Assembly: GCF_913774235.1 (NCBI RefSeq)
Contig: NZ_CAJYDW010000012.1
Coordinates: forward strand, 496,001-560,000
Origin: an uncultured Pseudomonas sp.
GTDB lineage: Bacteria > Pseudomonadota > Gammaproteobacteria > Pseudomonadales > Pseudomonadaceae
Length of the DNA: 64,000 nt
Direction: 5' to 3'
In this document: positions 30,041 to 38,624 of the stretch, in pieces
Layout: every line of letters begins with the position of its first letter
Position numbering within the stretch: position 1 is the stretch's first letter
The notes under the pieces: generated by a model
The model's input: only the letters and a program-made list of their open reading frames with translations
Databases searched by the model: none
What the model was told of the DNA's origin: nothing
Program-made: the position numbers and the translations under genes

Positions 30041-32280
30041 GTCTGTCACGACGCGCCTTCCTCGGTGGTGGGGCGGTCTTGCTGCTCGGGTTGAGTCTGC
30101 AGCGCCCGGTCGCAGCCCAGGTGCTACCCACGCCTAGCGATGCCGCCAGTCTCGCCAAGACCCTCGACGAGCGGCAACTGGATGCCTGGCTGGCGATAGA
30201 CATCCAGGGTCAGGTCACCGTCTATAGCGGTAAAGTAGAACTGGGGACCGGGGTCAGCACGGCGCTACGCCAGATCGTGGCCGAAGAACTCTGTGTGGCC
30301 TTCAGTGCCACCCACCTGATCCAGGGCGATACCCGGTTGACTCCCGACCAGGGCATCACCGCCGGCAGCAAGAGTCTGCAGGTGGGCGGTGCGCAACTGC
30401 GCAAGGCCGCCGCCAGCGCGCGGCAATTCCTGTTTTTGGAAGGGGCCCGGCGGCTGGGGCTGGACCTGGCGGTGGTGGATACGGTGGACGGGCGCGTGGT
30501 GTACCGCGGCGATCCTACGGGGCGCTTCGTCAGCTATGGCGAATTGGTCGGCGGGCGGCCCCTGGGACGGCTGGTGAATCAGGGCGTGCGCACCCGGGCG
30601 ACCAAGGACTATCGCCTGGTGGGTACCTCGGTACCGCGGGAGGACATTCCCGCCAAGTTGTTCGGCACCTTTGACTACGTCCATGACCTGCGCCTGCCCG
30701 GCATGCTGCACGGCTGTGTGGTGCGTCCGCCCTGTACCGGCTCGGCGCGCCTGGCGGGGGTGAGCATTCGTGGCCTCGACGCCAGCGCGCTGCCCGCCGG
30801 GGCGCAATTGGTCTACGAGGGCGCCTTCGTCGCGGTGCTGGCGGAGCAGCCGTGGCTGGCGCGGCAAGGCGCGGCGGCGCTACGGGTGGATTGGAGCCTG
30901 GTGCCGGACCTGCCGCTACCGGGCGAGCTCTATGGACATCTGGAAGCCAAGGGCGGTCCGGCGGACGTCCAGCAGGAGGTAGGCGACGTCGAGCAGGAGC
31001 TGCAGCACGCGGCGCAGCGGCTGACGGCGGAGTACCGCTGGCCCTACCAGAACCACGACTCCATCGGCCCCTCCTGTGCGGTGGCGGACGTGCGCGCCGA
31101 AGGTGCCACCGTCTGGAGCGGCACCCAGGGCGTCTATCAACTGCGCGCGGCACTGGCCGAGCTCCTGCGGCTGCCGGAAGACGGCATCCACGTCATCTAC
31201 CAGCAGGCCTCTGGTTGCTACGGTCACAATGGCGCGGACGACGCGGCGGCCGATGCGGCGTTGCTGTCCAAGCTGTGCGGTCGCCCGGTGCGGGTGCAGT
31301 GGAGTCGCGCCGACGAGCATGGCTGGAATCCCAAGGGCCCGGCGATGCTGATGCGCCTGGCCGGCGGCCTGAGCGCCGCAGGCGATCTGCTCGCCTGGCG
31401 CTTCGCCAACTGGACGCCTACCCATCTGACTCGCCCCAATGGCCAGACTGGCGCGGCAGCGTTGCTCGCCGGGCAGCTGGCCTACAACCTGCCGCTCAAG
31501 GGTGGTCGTGGGGGTGGCAATCGCAATGCGCCGCTGGACTACGATCTGGTCAACATCCAGGTGTCCACTCACTGGCTGGAGGCTAGCGACTCGCCGCTAC
31601 GGCCCTCGGCCCTGCGCGCCCTGGGAGCGGTCGGCAATACCTTTGCCAACGAATCCTTCATGGACGAGCTGGCGTTGGCCGCGGGCGTCGATCCCCTCGA
31701 ATTCCGCCTGCGCTATCTGCAGGACCCGCGGGCGCGGGCGGTACTGCAGGCCGCCACGGCCAAGGCCGGTTGGCAACTGGCGCCGGTGCGCAAGTCCGCC
31801 TGGGACGGCAGTCCCGCCATCGGACAGGGCCTGGCTTTCCTACGCTACGAAAACGAGAACGCCTATGTGGCGGCGGTGGTGGAGGTGGCGGTGAGTCGGG
31901 CGACTGGCATTCGCGTCACCCGGGTGGTGGTGGCCCATGATTGCGGGTTGATCGTGAATCCCGATGGCCTACGCAACCAGTTGGAGGGCTGCGTGGTGCA
32001 GGGTATCGCCCGCACCCTCAAGCAGGAGGTGCAGTTCGATCACCAGGGGGTGACCAGCCTGGAGTGGGGCGCCTATCCACCGCTGACCTTCAGCGACTTG
32101 CCCGAGCTGGAGCTGGAATTGCTCGACCGCCCGGAAGAGCCCTCGGTAGGCGCCGGGGAGGCCACCACGGCGGCGATCCCGGCGGCCATCGCCAATGCGG
32201 TAGCCGCCGCGACCGGCGTACGCCTGCGCGAGGCGCCCCTGACCCGGGCGCGTCTGCTCGCGGCGCTGGCCGACGGCTAG
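30037..32280 (+). CDS. Molybdopterin-binding large subunit of a molybdo-hydroxylase (IorB-like)
   Basis: 747-aa xanthine-oxidase-family catalytic subunit. A twin-arginine signal (SLSRRAFLGGG...LSLQRPVAA) predicts export as a folded cofactor-containing protein, probably with the signal-less FeS subunit bound. The Mo-site glutamate is in SVGAGEATTAAIPAAI near the C-terminus. Other family segments are IYQQASGCYGHNGADDAAADAA and HDCGLIVNPDGLRNQLEG. ATG 30037 is chosen over an open frame to 29968. Isoquinoline, aldehyde and nicotinate oxidoreductases are the nearest known functions; the substrate here is not deducible. No molybdenum-cofactor maturation gene is adjacent. Confidence 0.9.
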   Translation: MSLSRRAFLGGGAVLLLGLSLQRPVAAQVLPTPSDAASLAKTLDERQLDAWLAIDIQGQVTVYSGKVELGTGVSTALRQIVAEELCVAFSATHLIQGDTRLTPDQGITAGSKSLQVGGAQLRKAAASARQFLFLEGARRLGLDLAVVDTVDGRVVYRGDPTGRFVSYGELVGGRPLGRLVNQGVRTRATKDYRLVGTSVPREDIPAKLFGTFDYVHDLRLPGMLHGCVVRPPCTGSARLAGVSIRGLDASALPAGAQLVYEGAFVAVLAEQPWLARQGAAALRVDWSLVPDLPLPGELYGHLEAKGGPADVQQEVGDVEQELQHAAQRLTAEYRWPYQNHDSIGPSCAVADVRAEGATVWSGTQGVYQLRAALAELLRLPEDGIHVIYQQASGCYGHNGADDAAADAALLSKLCGRPVRVQWSRADEHGWNPKGPAMLMRLAGGLSAAGDLLAWRFANWTPTHLTRPNGQTGAAALLAGQLAYNLPLKGGRGGGNRNAPLDYDLVNIQVSTHWLEASDSPLRPSALRALGAVGNTFANESFMDELALAAGVDPLEFRLRYLQDPRARAVLQAATAKAGWQLAPVRKSAWDGSPAIGQGLAFLRYENENAYVAAVVEVAVSRATGIRVTRVVVAHDCGLIVNPDGLRNQLEGCVVQGIARTLKQEVQFDHQGVTSLEWGAYPPLTFSDLPELELELLDRPEEPSVGAGEATTAAIPAAIANAVAAATGVRLREAPLTRARLLAALADG

Positions 32281-32894
32281 GCGCGCCTGATCCGCTGCTT
32301 GAAGAACAGCACCCCACCCGCACCCAGCAGGGCCACCACGCCGGCGCCGATCCACAGCGGTTCGTTGCCGGCGAAGCTGAAGTGATCGACGCCCTTGGCG
32401 GCCAGATACCCCGGCGCCATCATCAGCGGCGCCCAGACGATGGCCGAGAGCACGTTGGCCGACTGGAAGCGCAGCTGGTTCATGGCCATCATCCCGGCCA
32501 CCAGGGGCACGGTGTTGCGGATCATGGTCAGGAAGCGCCCGCCGAATACCGCGAAGAACCCATAGCGGCGAAAGAACAGCCGGGTCCGGGCCACCTGCTT
32601 GCGATAGCGGCGAAAGGGCGGTCGGTGGACGATGCTGGGCCCGAGCCAGCGGCCGATGATGTAGGAGCAGATGTCGCCGAGGATGGCGCCGATGATGGCG
32701 GCCAGCACCAGAGGTGCCGGGGACAGCACACCCGAGCCGGCCAGGCCCCCGACCACCAGCATGAGCGCCGTAGCCGGGATGAAGACGCCAAGCAACACCA
32801 GGGACTCGCCAAAGGCGAGCAGTCCGACGATCAGCGGCGCCCAGGCCTGATGGGTTTCGATGAAACCGAGCAGCGATTGAGTCAAGGATTCCAT
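32277..32894 (-). CDS. DedA-family membrane protein
   Basis: 205-aa DedA (SNARE-associated) integral membrane protein with several helices and the conserved re-entrant segments FGESLVLLGVFIPAT and AIIGAILGDICSYIIGRWLG, plus FGRFLTMIRNTVPLVAG. DedA proteins act in polyprenyl-phosphate or lipid recycling and membrane homeostasis. Its stop overlaps the oxidoreductase stop by 4 bp in a convergent arrangement. No terminator is visible between the two. Confidence 0.88.
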   Translation of the reverse strand: MESLTQSLLGFIETHQAWAPLIVGLLAFGESLVLLGVFIPATALMLVVGGLAGSGVLSPAPLVLAAIIGAILGDICSYIIGRWLGPSIVHRPPFRRYRKQVARTRLFFRRYGFFAVFGGRFLTMIRNTVPLVAGMMAMNQLRFQSANVLSAIVWAPLMMAPGYLAAKGVDHFSFAGNEPLWIGAGVVALLGAGGVLFFKQRIRRA

Positions 32895-33026
32895 GGGTGG
32901 CCTCTCCTGCCGAAAGTCCTAAGACTACGCGGCGCTCGAAGTCTGCCAGCCGTTTCAACAGCTTGAATCAATTTCCATTGCTGAAAGTGCGCAGGAGCCC
33001 GCAATAGACGGGCCCAGGTAAGTCCC

Positions 33027-33860
33027 TCAGGTCGAGGCCAGGGCGTCTTGGGCTGCCTGCCAGCGCAATTCGTGCCGTTCGCCGACCACGAAACGATCGC
33101 CCTGAAAATCCCAGCGCTCCACGTCAACCGTCTTTTCCGCGCCTTCGCCGACCAGCAGGCGATTGAAGGAGTTGGGCGAGGTGCCGCGGACGCGGGAAGA
33201 CAGAGCGGTACCAGCCTGGACGATCCAGACCTCGCGGGGTAGGGCCGGGTACTGGCGGCTCAGCGGCAGGACGTAGGGCAAATGGATGTGCCCACCCATC
33301 ACCAGGTCCAGTCCGGCATCGGCCCAGGTGGCCAGGGCCTGGTCGGCGTTGTGCTGCAGGTTGCTCAGGTCGCTGAGTTCGAGAGCGCCGAACGGCTGGT
33401 GGGCAATGACGATGCGCAGCTTCGCGGGTCCAGCGCGGTGCAGACGCTCGGCCACGCGCTCGATCTGCTCAGGGCTCACCGCGCCATCCTTGTGGCGTTG
33501 CGGGGCGGTGGTGTTGAGACCGACCAGCAGCAGCTCGTCGTTCTCGAAACTGGGCTCCAAGTCCTGGCCGAAGTGGCGGCGATAGTTGCCATAGGGCGTC
33601 AGGAAGCGAGCGAAGACGTTGTACAGCGGCAGGTCGTGATTGCCCGGGATCACCAGGGTGCGGGGAATGCCATAGCTTTCCAGGCGTTCGACGAAGGTCT
33701 TGGCGGCGGCGAATTGTTCGCGGCGGGCGCGTTGGGTGATGTCCCCGGAGAGGATGAGGACATCGGCGCCGTGTTCGCGGACATGGGCCTCCAGGGCCGC
33801 GACCACAGCGGGTTGCTCGGTGCCGAAGTGGGTATCGGAGATTTGCAGGAGGGTCGTCAT
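33027..33860 (-). CDS. Calcineurin-like metallophosphoesterase (class III phosphodiesterase)
   Basis: 277-aa cytoplasmic metallophosphoesterase. The metal-binding motifs are ISDTHFG (D-x-H), LSGDITQR (GD), PGNHDLPLY (GNHD), IVIAHQPFG (H) and MGGHIHLP (GHxH), in the normal order. This branch includes the cAMP phosphodiesterase CpdA, but residues outside the motifs are not enough to assign cAMP. It lies leftward between yggL and dedA, with short gaps. Confidence 0.85.
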   Translation of the reverse strand: MTTLLQISDTHFGTEQPAVVAALEAHVREHGADVLILSGDITQRARREQFAAAKTFVERLESYGIPRTLVIPGNHDLPLYNVFARFLTPYGNYRRHFGQDLEPSFENDELLLVGLNTTAPQRHKDGAVSPEQIERVAERLHRAGPAKLRIVIAHQPFGALELSDLSNLQHNADQALATWADAGLDLVMGGHIHLPYVLPLSRQYPALPREVWIVQAGTALSSRVRGTSPNSFNRLLVGEGAEKTVDVERWDFQGDRFVVGERHELRWQAAQDALAST

Positions 33861-33928
33861 GAGGACCTGGTTTCCAACGGATTCCCCTTTACGACCGCAA
33901 CGGGCGCCAAGCTATCCGGCGAGTCTAG

Positions 33929-34297
33929 TTAGACTTCGCCGTCGTGATGCCAGGCATCATGCAGTTCGCTGGCGCTGGCTTCACCGACTTCGGCGCGGGC
34001 CTTCAGCCAGTCCAGCAGCGCGGTACGGTCTTCCGCGGTGGGCGAGGTGTAGCGCTTGTTGGCCATGATGGTGCCTTCGACCCAGGCGTTGTCGAAGCCG
34101 CCGATGTAGTCCAGCTTGCGCTCTTCGACGTAGTCGATGAAGTCGCCCAGGAAGGTGTCCAGATCGTCTTCGCTGAGTTCGTTCTTGAAGCTCACCTTGA
34201 TTTCGAAGGCCAGTTCCTGGAATTCGCCCAGGTATTGCTTCTTGCGCAGGCGACGCTTCATGCGGCTCAAACGGGGATCTTGGTTGGTATCGGTCAT
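33929..34297 (-). CDS. yggL: YggL family protein (50S ribosome-associated)
   Basis: 122-aa YggL (DUF469) protein, reported in E. coli to associate with the large ribosomal subunit. It begins MTDTNQDPRLSRMKRRLRKKQYLGEFQELAFEIKV, a basic N-terminal helix, followed by a compact alpha/beta domain with the acidic SEDDLDTFLGDFIDYVEERKLDYIGG segment. ATG 34297 is chosen because the longer frame to 34636 covers the copper-protein gene and reads as low-complexity Pro/Ala. It lies 140 bp from the Cys-rich gene. Confidence 0.88.
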   Translation of the reverse strand: MTDTNQDPRLSRMKRRLRKKQYLGEFQELAFEIKVSFKNELSEDDLDTFLGDFIDYVEERKLDYIGGFDNAWVEGTIMANKRYTSPTAEDRTALLDWLKARAEVGEASASELHDAWHHDGEV

Positions 34298-34436
34298 GGC
34301 GAAGGCCTGGATGTCGATGAAAGGGCGGGCATTATCCCTGGCGTCGGTCGCTAATGCCAATGCCGACCGCGTTAGCGGCAGGTCGGCAGGCACCTTTTGG
34401 CTGCGACCAGAGCGCGCACTACCAGCTTGAGCGCTC

Positions 34437-34766
34437 TCAGGCCGCCATGGCCGCGCAGGCCTCGGCACAGGCTTCGCAGGCGCGGGCACAGGCCTGGCAG
34501 TGGTCGGCCTTGTGCTTGCCGCACTCTGCGGCACAGGCGCGGCAAGTGGCCAGGCACAGGGCGCAGGCTTCGGCGACGCGGTCGCTGCCGCGCTGCATGA
34601 AGGTGGCGGCCAGGCGACAGGCGTCGGCGCAGTCACGATCCAGGCGAATGCAGTCGCGCATCATGTCGACATGGGCTTCGCTCAGGCAGGCGCTGGCGCA
34701 GGTTTCGCAGGCCGCGGCGCAGTCGAGGCAGGCCTTGATGCAGGCGGCGAGGGTGGCATCGGTCAT
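34437..34766 (-). CDS. Cysteine-rich four-helix bundle copper-storage-like protein
   Basis: 109-aa protein with 19 cysteines, arranged as CxxC and CxxxC repeats on predicted helices (ACIKACLDCAAACETCASAC, EACALCLATCRACAAEC, HCQACARACEACAEAC). This is the DUF326 / Csp family, whose four-helix bundles bind many Cu(I) ions inside the bundle core. No signal peptide is seen, which fits the cytosolic Csp3 type. It lies leftward, divergent from the cobalamin operon, with no copper exporter or CueR-like regulator next to it. Confidence 0.85.
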   Translation of the reverse strand: MTDATLAACIKACLDCAAACETCASACLSEAHVDMMRDCIRLDRDCADACRLAATFMQRGSDRVAEACALCLATCRACAAECGKHKADHCQACARACEACAEACAAMAA

Positions 34767-34838
34767 CCGGTAGCTCCTTACGGTGGGTGCCTAGGGTGGA
34801 CCCATTCGCCAGACGTCGAGTTCGAGCCGAGCGATCGA

Positions 34839-34867
34839 TTGACGCTCTCCGGGCTAGTCCGTACCCT
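34839..34867 (+). promoter_or_regulatory. Probable sigma70 promoter of the cob operon
   Basis: TTGACG (34839-34844), 17-bp spacer, TACCCT (34862-34867). It ends about 10 bp before the riboswitch, so transcription would start near the 5' end of the aptamer. Confidence 0.55.
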
Positions 34868-34876
34868 GCGCCCTTG

Positions 34877-35043
34877 CACGTGGTGCCCCGCCTGAGCCGG
34901 GGTGAAACAGGGAAGCCGGTCGAGCCGGCGCTGCCCCCGCAACGGTAGTTGAGTAGTAGCTGCGCGACACCCACTGGCCCCGGCCGGGAAGGGGCGCAGT
35001 GGATGCCCCAGGGTATCGACTCACCAGCCCGGAGACCGGCCAC
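34877..35043 (+). ncRNA. Cobalamin riboswitch
   Basis: The aptamer is recognised from several parts. The segment GGTGCCCC...GGGGTGAAACAGGGAA is followed by AGCCGGT...GCGCTGCCCCCGCAACGGTA. The closing B12 box, AGCCCGGAGACCGGCC, is a perfect match near 35026-35041. It lies in the 5' leader of the ten-gene cob operon. The following about 110 nt of Arg/GC-rich leader to the cobO ATG holds the expression platform. Family knowledge: adenosylcobalamin binding turns such operons off. The exact aptamer ends are approximate. Confidence 0.95.
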
Positions 35044-35153
35044 GCTTGCGTTCATCTCGGCGATGCGGAGGGCGTCGCGCGGCGTCGTCACCTGCCTTGT
35101 GCGGGCGGCGTCTCTGCCCTTTTCTCCGCCGCGCCCGCATCCGGAGAACCGCC

Positions 35154-35780
35154 ATGACCGATACCCCCGATACTTCCAGCGATGAGCGCGACGAGCGCCA
35201 CCGGGCGCGCATGGTGCGCAAGAAGGCGGTGATCGGTGCCCGCATCGCCGACGCCCAGGAGGAACGCGGCCTGCTGCTGGTGCATACCGGCATCGGCAAG
35301 GGCAAGAGCAGCTCGGCCTTCGGTATGGCGGCACGCGCCCTCGGCCACGGCATGAAGGTGGGGGTAGTGCAGTTCATCAAGGGCCGTCGTGACACCGGCG
35401 AGCAACTCTTCTTCAAGCGCTTCCCGGACGAGGTGCGCTACCACGTCATGGGCGAGGGCTTCACCTGGGACACCCAGGACCGTGCCCGCGACCTGCAATC
35501 GGCTGCCGCGGCCTGGGCGGTGGCGGTGGAGCTGCTGCGCGATCCGGCCATCGGCCTGGTGCTGCTGGACGAACTCAACATCGCCTTCAAGCATGGCTAC
35601 CTGGACGTCGACCAGGTGCTCGCTGACCTCGCCGGGCGTCCAGCCCATCAGCACGTGGTGGTCACCGGCCGCGGCGCTCCGCCGGCGTTGGTCGAGGCCG
35701 CCGATACCGTGACCGACATGAGCCTGGTCAAGCATGCCTTCCAGGCCGGCGTCCGCGCCCAGCAGGGCATCGAATGGTAG
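35154..35780 (+). CDS. cobO: Cob(I)yrinic acid a,c-diamide adenosyltransferase
   Basis: 208-aa corrinoid adenosyltransferase (CobA/BtuR type) that attaches the upper 5'-deoxyadenosyl ligand. P-loop GIGKGKSSSAFGMA (near residues 48-61) binds ATP. The MGEGFTWDTQDRARD and LLDELNIAFKHGYLDVDQVL regions are typical. The N-terminus is a charged helix (DERDERHRARMVRKKAVIGARI). ATG 35154 follows GGAGA; the upstream open frame is Arg-rich leader. It is the first gene under the riboswitch and overlaps cobB by 7 bp. Confidence 0.96.
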   Translation: MTDTPDTSSDERDERHRARMVRKKAVIGARIADAQEERGLLLVHTGIGKGKSSSAFGMAARALGHGMKVGVVQFIKGRRDTGEQLFFKRFPDEVRYHVMGEGFTWDTQDRARDLQSAAAAWAVAVELLRDPAIGLVLLDELNIAFKHGYLDVDQVLADLAGRPAHQHVVVTGRGAPPALVEAADTVTDMSLVKHAFQAGVRAQQGIEW

Positions 35781-37072
35781 GGGCAACGCGGCATTGCCCG
35801 GCGCTGCTGATCGCCGCCCCGGCCTCCGGCCAGGGCAAGACCAGCGTCACCGCCGCCCTGGCCCGGCTGCACGCTCGTCAGGGCCGACGAGTGCGGGTAT
35901 TCAAGTGCGGTCCGGACTTCCTCGACCCGATGATCCTCGCCCGCGCCAGCGGCGCGCCGGTCTACCAGCTCGATCTCTGGATGATCGGCGAAGCCGAGAG
36001 TCGGCGGCTGCTGTGGGAAGCGGCGGGGGAGGCCGATCTCATCCTCATCGAAGGGGTCATGGGCCTGTTCGACGGTCAGCCCTCCGCGGCGGACCTGGCC
36101 GAGCGCTTCGGCGTGCCGGTCTTGGGGGTAATCGACGCCGCCGGCCTGGCGCAGACCTTTGGCGCCCTGGCCTATGGCCTGGCCCACTACCGGCCGAGTC
36201 TGCCCTTCGCCGGGGTGCTGGCCAATCGCAGTGGCAGTTCGCGGCAGACCCAGTTGATCCGGGGCAGCCTACCGGCGGGTATGACCTTCTTCGGCAGCCT
36301 GCCGCGGGATGCCGGCATCGAACTACCCAGTCGCCATCTCGGGCTGATCCAGGCCGACGAGGTCACCGATTTGGATCGCCGTCTCGACGCCGCTGCCGAC
36401 GCCCTGGCGGCCAGTTCCGATATCGAATTGCCGCCACCCGTAGCCTTTGCCGCCCCGCAGCCAACGTCCGTCGAACCGCTGTTGGCCGGGGTGCGTATCG
36501 GCGTGGCACGGGATGCGGCTCTGGCCTTTATCTACCAGGCCAACCTCGATCTCTTGCGCGCCTTGGGCGCCGAGCTTTCCTTCTTTTCCGTACTCGCAGA
36601 TAGCCAACTGCCCGAGGTGGATAGCCTCTATCTGCCCGGCGGCTATCCCGAGCTGCACCTGCAGGCACTGTCCAACAACCTGGGCATGCGCGCGGCCATC
36701 CGCGCTCACCACGCCGCCGGCAAGCCGATCCTGGCCGAATGCGGTGGCATGCTCTATCTGCTCGATGAACTGACCGACAAGGCCGGTGAGTCCGCCACCA
36801 TGCTCGGCCTGCTGCCGGGCAGCGCGCGGATGCAGGCGCGGCTGACCGCCCTGGCGTTGCAGTCGGTGGAATTCGAGCAGGGCACCCTGCGCGGCCACAC
36901 CTATCACCATTCCGCCCTGGAGTCCCCGGAAGCGCCCTGGGCGCGCGGGCTGTGCCCCAATGGCAAGGCGGTGGCCGAGGCGGTCTACCGCGACGGTCGC
37001 CTTACCGCCAGCTATATTCACTTCTACATGCCGTCGGCACCCGCCGCGGCCGCCGCGATGTTCAAGCCGTGA
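35774..37072 (+). CDS. cobB: Cobyrinic acid a,c-diamide synthase
   Basis: 432-aa ATP- and glutamine-dependent amidating enzyme acting on the a and c side chains of cobyrinic acid. N-terminal P-loop ATPase domain: ASGQGKTSVTAALARLH. C-terminal glutamine-amidotransferase-like domain contains LYLPGGYPELHLQAL, the catalytic Cys in LAECGGMLYLLDEL, and a His near HTYHHSALES. It starts inside the end of cobO (overlap 7 bp) and overlaps bluB by 4 bp. Length is normal for the family. Confidence 0.95.
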   Translation: MVGATRHCPALLIAAPASGQGKTSVTAALARLHARQGRRVRVFKCGPDFLDPMILARASGAPVYQLDLWMIGEAESRRLLWEAAGEADLILIEGVMGLFDGQPSAADLAERFGVPVLGVIDAAGLAQTFGALAYGLAHYRPSLPFAGVLANRSGSSRQTQLIRGSLPAGMTFFGSLPRDAGIELPSRHLGLIQADEVTDLDRRLDAAADALAASSDIELPPPVAFAAPQPTSVEPLLAGVRIGVARDAALAFIYQANLDLLRALGAELSFFSVLADSQLPEVDSLYLPGGYPELHLQALSNNLGMRAAIRAHHAAGKPILAECGGMLYLLDELTDKAGESATMLGLLPGSARMQARLTALALQSVEFEQGTLRGHTYHHSALESPEAPWARGLCPNGKAVAEAVYRDGRLTASYIHFYMPSAPAAAAAMFKP

Positions 37073-37719
37073 CCACGACGCCCTATACCCCCGCCGAACG
37101 AGCCGCCGTCTACCGAGCCATTGCCGAGCGCCGCGACATGCGGCATTTCTGCGGTGGCGAGGTGCCCGCCGAACAATTGGCGCGCCTGCTGAGCGCGGCT
37201 CATCACGCGCCCAGCGTGGGGCTGATGCAGCCCTGGCGCTTCCTGCGCATCACCGATCCGGCCTTGCGCCAGCGGCTGCACGAGCTGGTGGAAGAGGAGC
37301 GCTGTGCCACCGCCGAGGCCCTTGGCGAGCGCAGCGACGAGTTCATGAAGCTCAAGGTGCAGGGCATCCTCGATTGCGCCGAAGTGCTGGTGGCGGCCCT
37401 CATGGACGGCCGTGAAACCCACATCTTCGGGCGGCGTACCCTGCCGGAGATGGATCTCGCCTCGTTGTCCTGCGCCATCCAGAATCTCTGGCTGGCGGCG
37501 CGCTGCGAAGGCCTGGGTATGGGCTGGGTCTCGCTGTTCGAACCGGAAGCCGTGCGCAGCCTGCTGGGGATGCCCGAAGGCTCCCAGCCGGCGGCCATTC
37601 TCTGCCTGGGGCCGGTCGAGGCCTTCTATGAGCGGCCGATGTTGGAAGAAGAGGGCTGGCGGCAGGGCCGTCCCCTGGAAGAACTGGTCTTCGAGAATCG
37701 TTGGGGCCGGAAACCATGA
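37069..37719 (+). CDS. bluB: 5,6-Dimethylbenzimidazole synthase BluB
   Basis: 216-aa flavin-destructase that cuts FMNH2 to make 5,6-dimethylbenzimidazole, the lower ligand of vitamin B12. It belongs to the nitroreductase fold. BluB-like segments include [34 protein letters not shown], and [30 protein letters not shown]. The start is GTG 37069, which overlaps the cobB stop (GTGA); the longer open frame to 36952 is rejected. It links the operon to lower-ligand supply without needing exogenous base. Confidence 0.93.
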   Translation: MTTTPYTPAERAAVYRAIAERRDMRHFCGGEVPAEQLARLLSAAHHAPSVGLMQPWRFLRITDPALRQRLHELVEEERCATAEALGERSDEFMKLKVQGILDCAEVLVAALMDGRETHIFGRRTLPEMDLASLSCAIQNLWLAARCEGLGMGWVSLFEPEAVRSLLGMPEGSQPAAILCLGPVEAFYERPMLEEEGWRQGRPLEELVFENRWGRKP

Positions 37720-38624
37720 TGTTGGCGTTCACGGTGGTGGTCGGGATGCTGCTCGACCTCCTGCTCGGTGAGCCGCGGCGCGCCCATCCCCTGGTGCTGT
37801 TCGGGCGCTTCGCCGACGGCCTGGAGGCGCGTCTCAATCCCGGGGGTCGCGGCTGGCGCAGCCACGGAGTCATGGCCTGGAGTCTTGCCGTGCTGCCCTG
37901 GGTGCTGCTCACCGCCTTGCTCTGCCAGATCGGCTGGCTGGCCTGGATCATCCAGCCGTTGGCGCTCTACCTGGCCATAGGGCTGCGCAGCCTGGGCGAG
38001 CATGCCGAACCGGTGGCACGCGCCCTGCAGCGCAATAATCTGCCGGAGGCACGGCAGCGGGTCGGTTACCTGGTCAGCCGTGAAACCGCGGAGCTGGACG
38101 AGACCGCCGTCGCCCGCGCCGCCACCGAATCGGTGCTGGAGAACGGCAGCGATGCCGTCTTCGCCGCGCTGTTCTGGTTCGCCCTGCTCGGCGCGCCGGG
38201 CGTGGTGCTCTATCGCCTGGCCAATACCCTGGATGCCATGTGGGGCTATCGCACCCCGCGCCTGGAGCGCTTCGGCTGGGCCGCGGCGCGTCTCGATGAC
38301 GTGCTCAACTATATCCCCGCGCGCCTGGTCGCCCTGACCTACGCCGGACTCGGCCGCTTCTGGAACGCCATCGAATGCTGGCGCACCCAGGCACCGTTGT
38401 GGGACAGCCCCAACGCCGGTCCGGTGATGGCCGCTGGCGCCGGTGCCCTGGGCGTGAGCCTGGGCGGGGCGGCGCGCTACCACGGTGAGTGGCACGAGCG
38501 TCCTGTGCTCGGGCGCGGCCCGGCACCGACCTTCCTGGCCATCACCCGAGCCCTCAAGCTGGTCCGCCGCGGTGCCTGGCTATGGACAGCGCTGATCGCC
38601 CTGGGAGGGTTGCTGCTTGCTTGA
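37716..38624 (+). CDS. cobD: Adenosylcobinamide-phosphate synthase
   Basis: 302-aa integral membrane protein (CobD/CbiB) that links aminopropanol phosphate to adenosylcobyric acid. It has an N-terminal hydrophobic helix ([23 protein letters not shown], with the typical DLLLGEP). Several further helices and the conserved [35 protein letters not shown] block follow. Two in-frame ATGs (37716, 37719) are both possible. It overlaps the bluB stop, and its own TGA overlaps the cobC start. Confidence 0.94.
   Translation: MMLAFTVVVGMLLDLLLGEPRRAHPLVLFGRFADGLEARLNPGGRGWRSHGVMAWSLAVLPWVLLTALLCQIGWLAWIIQPLALYLAIGLRSLGEHAEPVARALQRNNLPEARQRVGYLVSRETAELDETAVARAATESVLENGSDAVFAALFWFALLGAPGVVLYRLANTLDAMWGYRTPRLERFGWAAARLDDVLNYIPARLVALTYAGLGRFWNAIECWRTQAPLWDSPNAGPVMAAGAGALGVSLGGAARYHGEWHERPVLGRGPAPTFLAITRALKLVRRGAWLWTALIALGGLLLA

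Noticed and set aside
34298-34636. N-terminal extension of yggL across the copper-protein gene.
   Set aside because: Low-complexity Pro/Ala sequence; YggL starts at MTDTNQ.
35046-35153. N-terminal extension of cobO into the riboswitch leader.
   Set aside because: Arg-rich, with the proper ribosome binding site placed at the later ATG.
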